Shown here piece by piece: positions 45,502 to 54,634 of a DNA stretch of 64,000 nt. The translations under genes and the position numbers were made by a program. Location: NCBI GenBank assembly GCA_031315865.1, contig JALDRJ010000002.1:1090001-1154000 (forward strand), in the 5' to 3' direction. Under the pieces are notes generated by a model. It did no database searches. It saw only the letters and a list, made by a program, of their open reading frames with translations, and was not told where the DNA came from. This DNA is from Nitrospirales bacterium. Lineage in GTDB: Bacteria > Nitrospirota > Nitrospiria > Nitrospirales > UBA8639. Position 1 is the first letter of the stretch, and each line of letters starts with the position of its first letter.

Positions 45502-46749
45502 ATGGCGACTATTACGCCCTTTCGTTCTGTGAGGCCACAGTCCAAATTTGCGGCACAAGTTTCGGCGCCACCCTATGATGTCGTCTCATTGAAAGAGGCC
45601 CGGGCGATAGCTGAAGGCAATCCTCATAGTTTTTTCCGTGTAAGCCGGGCAGAGATCGAATTACCAGATGAGACCGATCCTTATTCACCCGTCGTCTATG
45701 AACGGGGAGCCGAAAACTTCCGTCGGCTCGTGGAATCGGACATCCTGTTCCAAGAACCACATCCGCTATTTGGTGTCTACCGGCAAAAGTGGGGGGCTCA
45801 TGAACAAACAGGGCTCGTGGCCCTGGCATCCGTGGACGAATACAACCGAGGATTGATCAAAAAACATGAATACACCCGCCCCGTGAAAGAAAATGATCGC
45901 GTTCAACTCATCATGACTCACGAGTCACAATCCGGCCCCGTCTTACTGTTTTTCCAAAATACCGAAACCGTCGCGCACTGGTTCACGGAAGCGACGAGCG
46001 CAGCGCCAGATTTTCATTTTGTCGCAGACGACAACGTCGAACACACCGTGTGGAGCGTACGTGATGAATCATTCATGAACCGGATCATCGAAGCCTTTCA
46101 GAATATCGATGCGCTGTACATCGCGGACGGCCATCATCGGTCTGCCGCCGCCAGCCGCGTCCAGGCAGCCCGTTGCAAGAGCAACAACCCACCATCCAAT
46201 GCCCATGAGGACGGGTTCTTATCCGTCATCTTTCCACACGATCAGCTCCAGATTCTTCCGTACAATCGCGTCGTCCAGGATTTACACGGCCTCACGCCCG
46301 CTCGATTTCTTGAAGCGATCGCACAACACTTTGTCGTAGAACCTATACTCGAACCCGGGGACCCACCACCAGCCGGGTTTGACATGTACCTCGATAAACA
46401 ATGGTACCGAGCAAAACCAAAACTTGACCCAACCGGTCCCGATCAATCAGATCCCGTTCGGGCTCTGGCGGTCTCTGAATTGACCGAGCGGGTACTCGAC
46501 CCTGTGCTCGGGATTAAAGATCAACGGTCTGACCCGCGGATCGATTTTGTCGGAGGGGTTCGCGGCCATCAAGAGCTTGCAGCCAGAGTCGATAGCGGCC
46601 AATGGGCTGTGGCATTCTGGTTGTACCCCACCACCGTGGATGAGCTTATGGCGGTAGCCGATGCCGATCGGGTCATGCCCCCCAAGAGTACATGGTTTGA
46701 GCCTAAGCTTCGAGACGGCTTGTTTATTCACATGTTACGGGACGGCTAG
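45502..46749 (+). CDS. DUF1015 family protein
   Basis: 415 residues, family-typical length. Opens with ITPFRSVRPQ and SAPPYDVVSL, the DUF1015 signature, and contains IKKHEYTRPVKENDRVQLI and LYIADGHHRSAAASRV. The family is widespread but uncharacterised. GAGAGGAG precedes the ATG. It is the only gene between the HDOD and HD-GYP genes. Confidence 0.87.
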   Translation: MATITPFRSVRPQSKFAAQVSAPPYDVVSLKEARAIAEGNPHSFFRVSRAEIELPDETDPYSPVVYERGAENFRRLVESDILFQEPHPLFGVYRQKWGAHEQTGLVALASVDEYNRGLIKKHEYTRPVKENDRVQLIMTHESQSGPVLLFFQNTETVAHWFTEATSAAPDFHFVADDNVEHTVWSVRDESFMNRIIEAFQNIDALYIADGHHRSAAASRVQAARCKSNNPPSNAHEDGFLSVIFPHDQLQILPYNRVVQDLHGLTPARFLEAIAQHFVVEPILEPGDPPPAGFDMYLDKQWYRAKPKLDPTGPDQSDPVRALAVSELTERVLDPVLGIKDQRSDPRIDFVGGVRGHQELAARVDSGQWAVAFWLYPTTVDELMAVADADRVMPPKSTWFEPKLRDGLFIHMLRDG

Positions 46750-46803
46750 GAAAGATTTTTTTCGCAGGATATGTGAGAAATTGCACGTCGCCTTGCTGCT
46801 GAA

Positions 46804-48249
46804 TCACGTCATCCCGATGCACATCTTACCTTGTGCTGAGTTCTTTCCTGGGGTCTTCTTTCTCTTGCTAAAGGAAGAATTCTCATCTGTGGCATGCACG
46901 AACATGGCCATGCGGCGTGGGCTTAAATAGGCTAACACGCTTGGCTGAAGGTCCTTGGGATGAATCGCTTTCTGAATGTCTACGGAAGCATCGTGGGCTA
47001 AGTTCACGACGAGTCCATCATTCCGGCACAACCACGGCGCATGCAAAAGAACGATGGGTTTGGTCGGACTTTGGATGTTGATAGCTGTCACGACCCCCAA
47101 GAGACCATCGGTAAGTTCGACCAGACTGCCCGGAGGGTAGACTCCCACGGCTTGAACGAGCGCTTGCACCACATATTCACAAAACTGCGCATCCTTCCCT
47201 TTGTGGACCACATGTCGAAACAAGCGTGAGAGCGCCTCATGTGGAATTAAACTGGATTCAGGATCTGGCGCATTACAGAGTTCATCATACCGGTCGGCAA
47301 CCATGACAATCTTGGCCAGATTCGAAATCTCTTCATTCCGTAAATGGTTGGGATATCCGGAACCATCGAGCCGCTCGTGATGTTGAAGAATCACGTTCAA
47401 CAGCAGGGGTTCCGCCCCGGGCAAGTTGGCCAAGAGTTGGCAGCTCGATGCTGGATGATCTTTTAACATGTTCGGATCGGCTTGAATCTTCATGCCTCCG
47501 GTTAAAAATTTGACTTTCATCGGCAACAACCGGTAGCCGACATCGTGCAACAACCCCCCCATACCTAGGCGGAGCATTTCCTCTGACGAAAGGCTCATCT
47601 GTTTTCCGATCAATAACGAAAGCATGCACACGTTCAGCGCATGCTCTGAAAGTCCCCACATCACACCATTACTGCCCATCACGTCAATCAACGACATCGC
47701 CGCCTGCGGGTTCTCGAGCGTTTGCTGTATTCCTGCTACGATATCTTCGGCAACTTTCAGGCCCTTGGCTTTCCCCTTATTGACTTGATGAAAGAATTCT
47801 TCATTTTTTCCGAGCACCTTTTGATACGAACTCTCGACTTTGCGAATATGCTCACGAAAGTCTTGATAATTATGGCGACGCTCAAGCACGAGTTCAGGAT
47901 CGAGTTCCTCTCCCGGTTTGTTTTCCCCAGAAAATTCTCGCGTTCTTTCTGAACTATCGTAGTCCCGTACATGGGAGCCAGCCGTTCCGTTATCATGTGC
48001 GTCGCATTCAACTGTCTCGACTGACGATTGAGTCTCATCATTCGACGGTTCAGAGGTGTCCTCAGACTCGGAACGATCCGGGTCATACAAAATTGTGACC
48101 TTTTTTAAATTTTTGATGGTCTCAAGATCAGCCGGCGATTTAATTTTAAACGTATTCGTTCGAAAAGGATGGCTAAACCACGACCCTTCTATCTTGACAA
48201 ATAGTCCGAGTCGGAGATCTTCGGAATTATGCACTTCTATAAATGCCAT
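46804..48249 (-). CDS. HD-GYP phosphodiesterase with DUF3391-like N-terminus, copy 2
   Basis: 481 residues from the ATG at 48249. Same build as copy 1: LRLGLFVKIEGSWFSHPFRT, acidic linker, HD-GYP with HDVGYRLLP, HPASSCQLL and HHERLDGSGYPNHL (the GYP motif intact), and a C-terminal LSPRRMAMFVHAT. The extra C-terminal tail is Lys/Ser-rich. Expected to hydrolyse cyclic di-GMP. Convergent with the DUF1015 gene; divergent from the MscS-like gene. Confidence 0.85.
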   Translation of the reverse strand: MAFIEVHNSEDLRLGLFVKIEGSWFSHPFRTNTFKIKSPADLETIKNLKKVTILYDPDRSESEDTSEPSNDETQSSVETVECDAHDNGTAGSHVRDYDSSERTREFSGENKPGEELDPELVLERRHNYQDFREHIRKVESSYQKVLGKNEEFFHQVNKGKAKGLKVAEDIVAGIQQTLENPQAAMSLIDVMGSNGVMWGLSEHALNVCMLSLLIGKQMSLSSEEMLRLGMGGLLHDVGYRLLPMKVKFLTGGMKIQADPNMLKDHPASSCQLLANLPGAEPLLLNVILQHHERLDGSGYPNHLRNEEISNLAKIVMVADRYDELCNAPDPESSLIPHEALSRLFRHVVHKGKDAQFCEYVVQALVQAVGVYPPGSLVELTDGLLGVVTAINIQSPTKPIVLLHAPWLCRNDGLVVNLAHDASVDIQKAIHPKDLQPSVLAYLSPRRMAMFVHATDENSSFSKRKKTPGKNSAQGKMCIGMT

Positions 48250-48413
48250 TGGATTCCCGTTTGAGCATCTTTGGGCTCTCTCACTATGTCGGTCAATTAG
48301 GGAACGCAATTAAGGGGAAGTTTTCAAAAAGCCCCACGAGACTTGCCGTAGGACATACGCACTGAGCCGGGTATAATTCTCGTATCTCAGCCACCACATT
48401 TTGGAGGAAGTCC

Positions 48414-49313
48414 ATGTCCACATCAGCGTATTCAGACCTTGTTTTCTCTGCTCTGGAGACATTCCTGGCCAAGGGAATGACCACCATCTTGATCGTGATC
48501 GTCATACTTGTCGCTTTGTACCTCCTAAGGCGGGGACAGACAAAATTTCGTCGCTATTTAGAAGGACGATTGCTTTCATCCGAACAAGCCCAACGGGCTC
48601 AGACCATCACGCAAGTAGTCGGAGATGCCGTACGCGTATTGCTCATCGGGATCGGAACATTGTCCGTTCTGGGCGAAATGGGCATCGACCTGAAACCGGT
48701 GTTATTTGCGGCAGGAATCGGAGGGCTGGCGATAGGCTTTGGAGCCCAAAGCCTCATTAAGGATGTGATCACCGGATTTTTTATCCTGTTTGAAGATCAA
48801 CTGCAAATCGGTGATGTGGTGACCATTGCGGGGCAAACTGGGCAAGTTGAAGAAGTCCGGCTCCGGACCACTCGCCTTCGGGAATTATCCGGCAATGTGC
48901 ATATCATTCCCAATGGACTCATTGACCGCGTGACCAACTGGAGCATGGACTTCTCGTATCGCGTGTTCGACCTCGGGGTCGCGTACCGGGAAGATGTGGA
49001 CCGGGTCATGGATGTACTCAAGGAAATTGGAACGGAATTGGCCGCAGACCCGAATTTCAGTCAAGACATTCTCGCTCCTCTTGAAGTCCTCGGGGTCGAG
49101 GCCTTTCAGGACTCTGCGGTGATAATTAAATTTCGGATCAAGACGAAGCCGTTGCAACAATGGCGAATTGGACGTGAAATGAATCGCCGCATCAAAAAGG
49201 TCTTTGATGCCAGGGAAATAGAGATCCCGTTTCCCCATCGGACGCTGTATTGGGGCGCCAATCAACACCCCACTCGTTCATCCGATCAGACGCTCGAGCC
49301 TTCCTTATCATAA
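48414..49313 (+). CDS. small-conductance mechanosensitive channel, MscS family
   Basis: 299 residues. Three N-terminal helices, with the pore helix region VLFAAGIGGLAIGFGAQSLIKD, then the MscS beta domain (FEDQLQIGDVVTI, VEEVRLRTTRLRELSGNVHIIPNG). Such channels open under membrane tension to release solutes. GGAGG precedes the ATG. It is the last plus-strand gene before the tRNA-fMet island. Confidence 0.9.
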   Translation: MSTSAYSDLVFSALETFLAKGMTTILIVIVILVALYLLRRGQTKFRRYLEGRLLSSEQAQRAQTITQVVGDAVRVLLIGIGTLSVLGEMGIDLKPVLFAAGIGGLAIGFGAQSLIKDVITGFFILFEDQLQIGDVVTIAGQTGQVEEVRLRTTRLRELSGNVHIIPNGLIDRVTNWSMDFSYRVFDLGVAYREDVDRVMDVLKEIGTELAADPNFSQDILAPLEVLGVEAFQDSAVIIKFRIKTKPLQQWRIGREMNRRIKKVFDAREIEIPFPHRTLYWGANQHPTRSSDQTLEPSLS

Positions 49314-49442
49314 TCATAAGAAAATTGAACGACGGATGAGCGCGTCATCAGGAGTACCTACTAAAGTGGCGACTTTTTTCAATACTCCCAGAATCAAATC
49401 TTACAAGATCGAGAAGGAAGCATGGCGAGATAACGCGTTGAC

Positions 49443-49481
49443 ACAAAATAAAAGGCTCTCCCCATCGCTGGAAAGAGCCTT
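49443..49481 (-). terminator. intrinsic terminator, apparently the displaced tRNA-fMet terminator
   Basis: Stem AAGGCTCT / AGAGCCTT with an inner CC/GG, followed on the minus strand by TTTTATTTTG. It lies 15 nt after the CCA-like end of the left tRNA-3' repeat at 49497, the usual distance for a tRNA terminator. There is no intact minus-strand gene immediately upstream, so it fits the original tRNA terminator separated by the island. Confidence 0.75.
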
Positions 49482-49496
49482 ATCCGTGGTGACGAT

Positions 49497-49516
49497 TGGT
49501 TGCGGGGGAGGGATTT
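49497..49516 (-). repeat. left attachment-site-like repeat (tRNA-fMet 3' end copy)
   Basis: TGGTTGCGGGGGAGGGATTT is identical over 20 bases to positions 54483-54502, which is the CCA end, acceptor arm and part of the T-arm of tRNA-fMet. The two copies are in the same orientation, so they form direct repeats around a 5-kb segment. Beyond 20 bases the two diverge. Confidence 0.75.
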
Positions 49517-50045
49517 TTCAATTGCATACCCCCTCCTCGCACTATCAGGATTCCCCTTGTACCTGAAAAGAGGAAAAATAGCAAAGAAAGATGACAGATG
49601 GGGCCTCTTTATGCAAGTCACCTGTGTAACGTTGCGTGCACCTATTATGTCTAGGACTATGATACTCGTGAGCTTGATTATAGGGAAGTACACACTGCCT
49701 CATCAGTTGGCTCATTCTCGATGGGATCAGGATTCCATCATGTATATGTAGGACCTTTATAAAATATTCTGAGCAAGCCTCAATGGTAAACAGCTTATGT
49801 ATAGCGAAAATACCAGACCATGCTAGCTAGCCTATTTTGTGAGTAAATGTAATAGCGCAAATTACGGAAAGCGCTATTAAATCAGTTTCTGAAATGGTTC
49901 TGCTCGAATAGAGGCCAGAAAAGAAAGTAAAGCCAGCCCAGTTGATATTACCAAACTAGGCTGACTCAAACTTCGGAAATTTGAAGTAGATCTTATATTG
50001 CTACTTTTTTTGAGTTTCAGTCTTAACAAACTATTGGAAATTAGT
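49517..50045. other. 529-bp non-coding left end of the island
   Basis: AT-rich, no gene recognised. It holds a second perfect hairpin, TAATAGCGC / GCGCTATTA (49850-49879), and the terminator at 49932-49959. No integrase fragment was recognised. Confidence 0.5.
49932..49959 (-). terminator. terminator of the esterase/cohesin operon
   Basis: Stem AGCC-x-AGTT / AACT-x-GGCT (one mismatch per arm) with an 11-nt loop; on the minus strand the following sequence is GGCTTTACTTTCTTTTC, a U-rich tail. It lies 87 nt past the cohesin-like gene stop. Confidence 0.55.
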
Positions 50046-50633
50046 TTAATTAACTTCCCGCCGTCGGAGAGCGGCGAGGCCGCCGAGGCCTGAGAGAAAC
50101 AACCACCCAGCCGCCGGTAATGGCACTGGCGCGGTATCTTTGACGGTAATACTTCCCGCCGTCGCGTTGACTGGCACAGCCTCAAAGTTCTCATTCGCCC
50201 AGGCAAAGATGAGATCAAACGGGTCGGTCAGCCCTAAGGGGCTCGTCCCGAAGCCGACGGACTCAAACTCAATCGTCGCAAACGTAAAGGGCCCACTCGG
50301 TACCCCTGCGAACGTCCCGAAACCCATGGTGTCGACGGTCCCAGCACCATTATCGATCGTTCCAGTGCTGCTCCCTATATCCGTTGGTACCCCAAGCGTG
50401 ACCGAGTTCACGTTCACAATTGATTGATCAAAGCTGAGTGACAGGGCTCCTCCTACGAGACTTTCGGCCGCATCCGCATTGTAATTACCCACGATATCCA
50501 CGGTGAACGTTTGATTCAGTCCATTCACCATCGTCATGGTTGGATCAAAGCCGACATCAACCGTGGCGGCCTGACCCGTCACTGGCACAAGCACGAGTAA
50601 CGCAAGAGCTAAACTGAGTATTACGATTTTCAT
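50046..50633 (-). CDS. cohesin-like exported protein with VPLPA-CTERM sorting signal
   Basis: 195 residues. Signal peptide to about GQAA|TV; then a beta-rich region (~25-165) in which VDVGFDPTMTMVNGLNQTFT, LSLSFDQSIVNVNSVTLG and FATIEFESVGFG resemble cohesin domains. The C-terminus is VPLPAAGWLFLSGLGGLAAL plus RRREVN, a VPLPA-CTERM signal processed by an exosortase. So it is a surface-sorted protein. The gene lies 94 nt downstream of a dockerin-bearing esterase, on the same strand: a possible surface receptor for it. Cohesin assignment is by pattern. Confidence 0.75.
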   Translation of the reverse strand: MKIVILSLALALLVLVPVTGQAATVDVGFDPTMTMVNGLNQTFTVDIVGNYNADAAESLVGGALSLSFDQSIVNVNSVTLGVPTDIGSSTGTIDNGAGTVDTMGFGTFAGVPSGPFTFATIEFESVGFGTSPLGLTDPFDLIFAWANENFEAVPVNATAGSITVKDTAPVPLPAAGWLFLSGLGGLAALRRREVN

Positions 50634-50727
50634 CCTACACCTCTCATTAATAATAAATAGAGTTAAAAAGCGCTTGGACTATTTCGAGCAATCATGGTCA
50701 ATCATCTTCTTCTCTCGTGTACTGTGG

Positions 50728-53589
50728 TTACTGCGCATCAGCGGCGGATGGTCCTGGCGGCTGGCCAAACATCGATTTAAACCGGGCCAAGTCAAACGTA
50801 TTCACCACCCCGTTGCCATCAAAATCAGCATCCGCATCACTCGTCCCAAATGCCGCCTTGAACCGCGCGAGGTCAAACGTATTCACGATGCCATTATTGT
50901 CCAGATCCGCATCGCAGACATTGCCGTAGCCATCATTATTCGTATCGCGTTGATCCGGATTCGCAATGATTGTGCAGTTGTCACTCTCGGCACAGATACT
51001 ATCGCCGTCTTCATCACCAGCCACATCTTGTGGACACGTATCACAGATATCCCCGCGTCCATCCAAGTCTTGATCCGCCTGATCCGTGTTGGCCGTGGCC
51101 GGACAGTTGTCACAGCCATCGGGTATACCATCCGCATCACTATCCACGGTGATCGAGTCCGCAATGCGGACAAGATCAAACAGCAGCAGGCCAACCCCAT
51201 CCGGCCCTGCCGCCAGGGCTTCGAGGGTCCCAACGTTCCCCACTGGAAGCGTGGCGGGGATCAATACCGTCGCATCCAGATTCCCATTCGCATCAGCATT
51301 GACTGTACTCAGAGGCAATCGTTCGTTGGCGACCACCAAGGACAATGTGACGGACTCAGATGGGGCGAAGCCCGATCCGAGCACTCTGGCCATTTCTCCC
51401 GGGACTACCAGGCCCACTGCCTCGGTGCACCCAGCAGGGGCTGACGCCAGACGCACTTCAAGATCACCAAAGGCTGGTAAGGGACCTGTCACTTCCGCGG
51501 TTGCCGGACTCTGCAGATTGGCGACGGGATCAGGGTTGCGTGGCAACCCATTGGGTAAATAGCCTGCGGGCCACCCCGTTTGCAGGGAATCCAGATAGGC
51601 ATTGGCCACGTTTGCATACTCTAACTGCCCGCGGCTTGTCGGATGAAAACTCGATTCTGGATTAATAAGAACGAATCCATTGACCCAATCGTCCAAGTCG
51701 CCACACGCTTCATGCCCTTGGAAATGATTGGCCACGGGAACATAATGCAGACCCACCTGTGCTGCCGCCTCAGCCACGGCCGTATTAAGTTGTTGATTTG
51801 CGCCACGCATCCACGCCTGCTCAGAGGCCGAAAGCTTCACATCGGGAAAGAACGGGACTTGGACTGCCGGACATTCATTGCCACTCACCACGAGTGGGTA
51901 ATCGAGTACCAGCGTAGCTGCATTGGGTGTGGCTGTGCGGATTTCACCAAAGAGATTCTGGAGTCGAGATTTGACAACAGCCATCCATAATGGAAACAAG
52001 TCTCCAATTTCGAAATTGGAATGCGGTGCAAACGGTTTAATTTCGTTGCACGCATCATGGGCAAAACAAAAAATCACAATTCTAATAAAGAAAGCATCAT
52101 TGCCCCCAATCGTAATTGTCAGCAGATCGCGACTCGCATTAATGCCATTCTCAGGAGCCATTTGAGGTGGTTCATCACCACGCTGTTGATTCCCAAATGC
52201 CGTAATATTACTCGTATCTGATCCCGTACATGCCAAAAAATCAAATTGCGCATCAGCGCGGTCAGCAATCGGTTCAGTATTGTCTGGAGTGCGGATATGT
52301 GTCGAATAGGCGCGAGTTGAACGGTGACAGCCAGTCAAAAACCCATCGGTTGTATTAAAGTATGGAGGTAAGCCTTCGCCCGACGAATAGGAATCCCCTA
52401 AAGCGGCGTAAGATAACAGGTCAAGAATCAAGTCGAATTCAATCGAATAGTCTCCAATTTGAGCACCGCTAGAATTCCCATCTGAAATCATAACTGTATA
52501 GGTACCGTTTTCTGTAAGCTCGCAAAATGTGGCAGTGTCTGAGCAATTTATAGTAGCGGTGTCACCAGAAGTACTGGAAATCAGCAATCCACTCGGACTA
52601 TAAAGATCGACTCGGAGAGAAAGTGGGCCGCCGCTCAAGTCTGTCACCTGAATTTGCACCGCCTCGCCAGCATTCGCCGTAAATGTGTAGGAATCTAGAT
52701 CTCCGAGATCAATGGTGTCTGAAACGCTCCCTCCATTGGGCAATGCCCCGCCTTCATTTGCGCCGGGCGCTCGCGCGTAGTGCAGGGTATAGGGCCCTAT
52801 TTGGCCACCGTTACTGTCTGTTACAACTACGGTATACGTGCCGGTTTGAGTGAGCTCGCAAAAGAGAGACGAGGTGAAACACGAAATTGCCGCCACATCG
52901 CGGGATTGTGGGCTAGAGGTCGAGATAATCAGTGTCCCATCAGGAGCGTAAAGATTAATCTGAGGAATCAGCGCCACCGTGCCGCCGGTATGCGCCATAC
53001 GAATTTGCACCGCCTCGCCAGCATTCGCCGTAAATGTGTAGGAATCTAGATCTCCGAGATCAATGGTGTCTGAAACGCTCCCTCCATTGGGCAATGCCCC
53101 GCCTTCATTTGCGCCGGGCGCTCGCACAAAATGAAGATTATACGGGCCTGTCTGATTGCCTCCAGATGTTCCATCTGATACTACCACAGTATATGTACCA
53201 GTCTGGGTGAGCTCACAAAAGAGAGACGAGGTGAAACACGAAATCGCCGCCACATCGCGAGATTGTGGGCCAGACGTTGAGATAATCTGCGCCCCGTTCG
53301 GAGCGAGAAGTGTGAGGCGGGGAGAGAGCGCAACTGTGCCACCAGTATGGGCTGCTCGAAGTTGAACCGATTCGCCAGCGGTGGCGGTGAAGGTATGAAT
53401 ATCTTGTTCGCCAGGAGCTGATATCGAGTCTGAAATTACGCCTCCGTTTACCAATGAAGCCGCATCGACAGTGTGTAGCTGACCAAAAGTGATGAATAGC
53501 CCAATAGCTACTGTACACCAGAGATATTGTCGAGAATGTTTTAACCCGGAAGCATTCTGGGACGACTTTGAATTAGAACTAAACATCAC
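50728..53589 (-). CDS. exported SGNH esterase with PPC-like repeats, Thr3-type and dockerin repeats
   Basis: 953 residues. Signal peptide to about DAAS. Three PPC-like beta domains (about 45-155, 165-275, 282-385), each with a CFTSSLFCELTQTGTYTV-type disulfide block. Then an SGNH/GDSL-like hydrolase: GDSYSSGEG with Ser400, GGND with Asn497, FHPTSRGQ with His649. A beta domain follows, then Asp-rich calcium-binding thrombospondin-3-like repeats (DSDADGIPDGCDNCP) and a paired dockerin-like end (DLDNNGIVNTFDLARFKAAF and DFDGNGVVNTFDLARFKSMF). Likely a secreted lipase/carbohydrate esterase held to the surface through the dockerin. Confidence 0.82.
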   Translation of the reverse strand: MMFSSNSKSSQNASGLKHSRQYLWCTVAIGLFITFGQLHTVDAASLVNGGVISDSISAPGEQDIHTFTATAGESVQLRAAHTGGTVALSPRLTLLAPNGAQIISTSGPQSRDVAAISCFTSSLFCELTQTGTYTVVVSDGTSGGNQTGPYNLHFVRAPGANEGGALPNGGSVSDTIDLGDLDSYTFTANAGEAVQIRMAHTGGTVALIPQINLYAPDGTLIISTSSPQSRDVAAISCFTSSLFCELTQTGTYTVVVTDSNGGQIGPYTLHYARAPGANEGGALPNGGSVSDTIDLGDLDSYTFTANAGEAVQIQVTDLSGGPLSLRVDLYSPSGLLISSTSGDTATINCSDTATFCELTENGTYTVMISDGNSSGAQIGDYSIEFDLILDLLSYAALGDSYSSGEGLPPYFNTTDGFLTGCHRSTRAYSTHIRTPDNTEPIADRADAQFDFLACTGSDTSNITAFGNQQRGDEPPQMAPENGINASRDLLTITIGGNDAFFIRIVIFCFAHDACNEIKPFAPHSNFEIGDLFPLWMAVVKSRLQNLFGEIRTATPNAATLVLDYPLVVSGNECPAVQVPFFPDVKLSASEQAWMRGANQQLNTAVAEAAAQVGLHYVPVANHFQGHEACGDLDDWVNGFVLINPESSFHPTSRGQLEYANVANAYLDSLQTGWPAGYLPNGLPRNPDPVANLQSPATAEVTGPLPAFGDLEVRLASAPAGCTEAVGLVVPGEMARVLGSGFAPSESVTLSLVVANERLPLSTVNADANGNLDATVLIPATLPVGNVGTLEALAAGPDGVGLLLFDLVRIADSITVDSDADGIPDGCDNCPATANTDQADQDLDGRGDICDTCPQDVAGDEDGDSICAESDNCTIIANPDQRDTNNDGYGNVCDADLDNNGIVNTFDLARFKAAFGTSDADADFDGNGVVNTFDLARFKSMFGQPPGPSAADAQ
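52651..52774. repeat. 124-bp perfect direct repeat in esterase gene, copy A
   Basis: Identical to 53002-53125. It encodes the boundary between PPC-like domains (APGANEGG... through NAGEAVQI). Perfect identity points to a recent duplication or gene conversion between the internal repeats. Confidence 0.9.
53002..53125. repeat. 124-bp perfect direct repeat in esterase gene, copy B
   Basis: Second copy of the 52651-52774 sequence, 351 nt away. A more divergent similarity continues into the neighbouring DNA, where blocks around the repeated FTSSLFCEL motif also nearly match. Confidence 0.9.
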
Positions 53590-53868
53590 GGATGTTCCGC
53601 ATATTCTCCAATCAAAAGCTAGAGGTAATGGTCATACCTGTTGCCCATTATCAAATCAGAAGGTTCTGGAGAAGACTACGATCTTATAGCAGAGAGAAAA
53701 AGTTTAAAATAAAAAGAGAAGACTATGTGGACCATGCAGTAGCGTATGACAAACTACAAAAAAAGGAATCTTTCCCCTATACTTTACCTTACAGATGCCA
53801 CCTTCTCTCCATTAGATCGACTGTCGAATATACTGGATCTGACTAATTTGTCAAGACACAGATGCATC

Positions 53869-54177
53869 ATGCCGGTGTTGCGGAGTGACAATGGTTTGAT
53901 CTTTCAGAGTCAGCGCTTTCGACGGGCGTGTGGGGAGTATCGCCTCCAGCAGGAATTCATTACGCCGTATGCCCCGGAACAGAATGGCCTGATTGAACGG
54001 TTCTTTCGCAGTTTGAAGGAGGAATGTGTGTGGTAACACCACTTTGCAGGCTTTGAAGAGGCTCGGCATACGATCCAACGATGGATGCGCTGGTATAACG
54101 ATGGCCGGCCGCATCAGGCCTTACAGTACCGAAGCCCGCGGCAATATCGACGGGAACAAGCAGCAAAGGTGGCTTGA
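53869..54177 (+). pseudogene. IS3-family transposase (OrfB) C-terminal fragment with nonsense mutation
   Basis: Reads MPVLRSDNGLIFQSQRF, then TPYAPEQNGLIERFFRSLKEE, with the Asp and Glu of the DDE integrase core, stops at a TAA at 54034, then continues in frame as HHFAGFEEARHTIQRW and WYNDGRPHQALQYRSPRQY to a TGA at 54175. This is the end of an IS2/IS3-type OrfB; the N-terminus and OrfA are missing. It is dead, and no inverted repeats were recognised. It marks past insertion at the right side of the island. Confidence 0.85.
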
Positions 54178-54355
54178 TTTCAGGGGAGCATTACAACTGG
54201 AGATTATCGTGCTTGTAACCTCCTTAACTAGTCATGACCCAAAAATAAAAACGCCCAACGATTTCTCCCAAATGCTAGAGAAAGATTTCACGCACTTGCA
54301 AAAGATTTAGAGAATATCGACCCTTCCCACCTAGAGCCTATACGTGACTAAATAA

Positions 54356-54416
54356 AAACCCTGATTGGGGGGAGGGGGGGGGGAGATAAAACTCCATCCG
54401 ACCGACCAGGGTTTTC
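54356..54416 (-). terminator. terminator-like hairpin with a G-tract in the loop
   Basis: Nine-bp stem AAAACCCTG / CAGGGTTTT around a 43-nt loop. The loop holds GGGGGG-A-GGGGGGGGGG (54368-54384), a 10-G homopolymer. Read on the minus strand, the stem is followed by TTTATTTAG. It lies 66 nt past the tRNA-fMet end, so it probably now terminates the tRNA transcript. A long G run is also prone to sequencing or assembly error. Confidence 0.5.
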
Positions 54417-54482
54417 TCGAAGCTGAATTTTCAGGAGATTATGCTGACTTTCTAAAACTCACTCGCGAAGGTAAAAATATCG

Positions 54483-54559
<77 letters not shown>

Positions 54560-54634
54560 GACTGATACTAGACGAGGTTCACACATCAAGTCAACGTGTC
54601 GCGTTGATCACGGCTTTAGGCAGACTTCAAGCCT

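Noticed and set aside
50674-51444. Long plus-strand open frame antisense to the esterase C-terminus
   Set aside because: It mirrors the repetitive Asp-rich dockerin and Thr3 coding DNA on the other strand, has no ribosome site and gives a low-complexity Ile/Arg protein.
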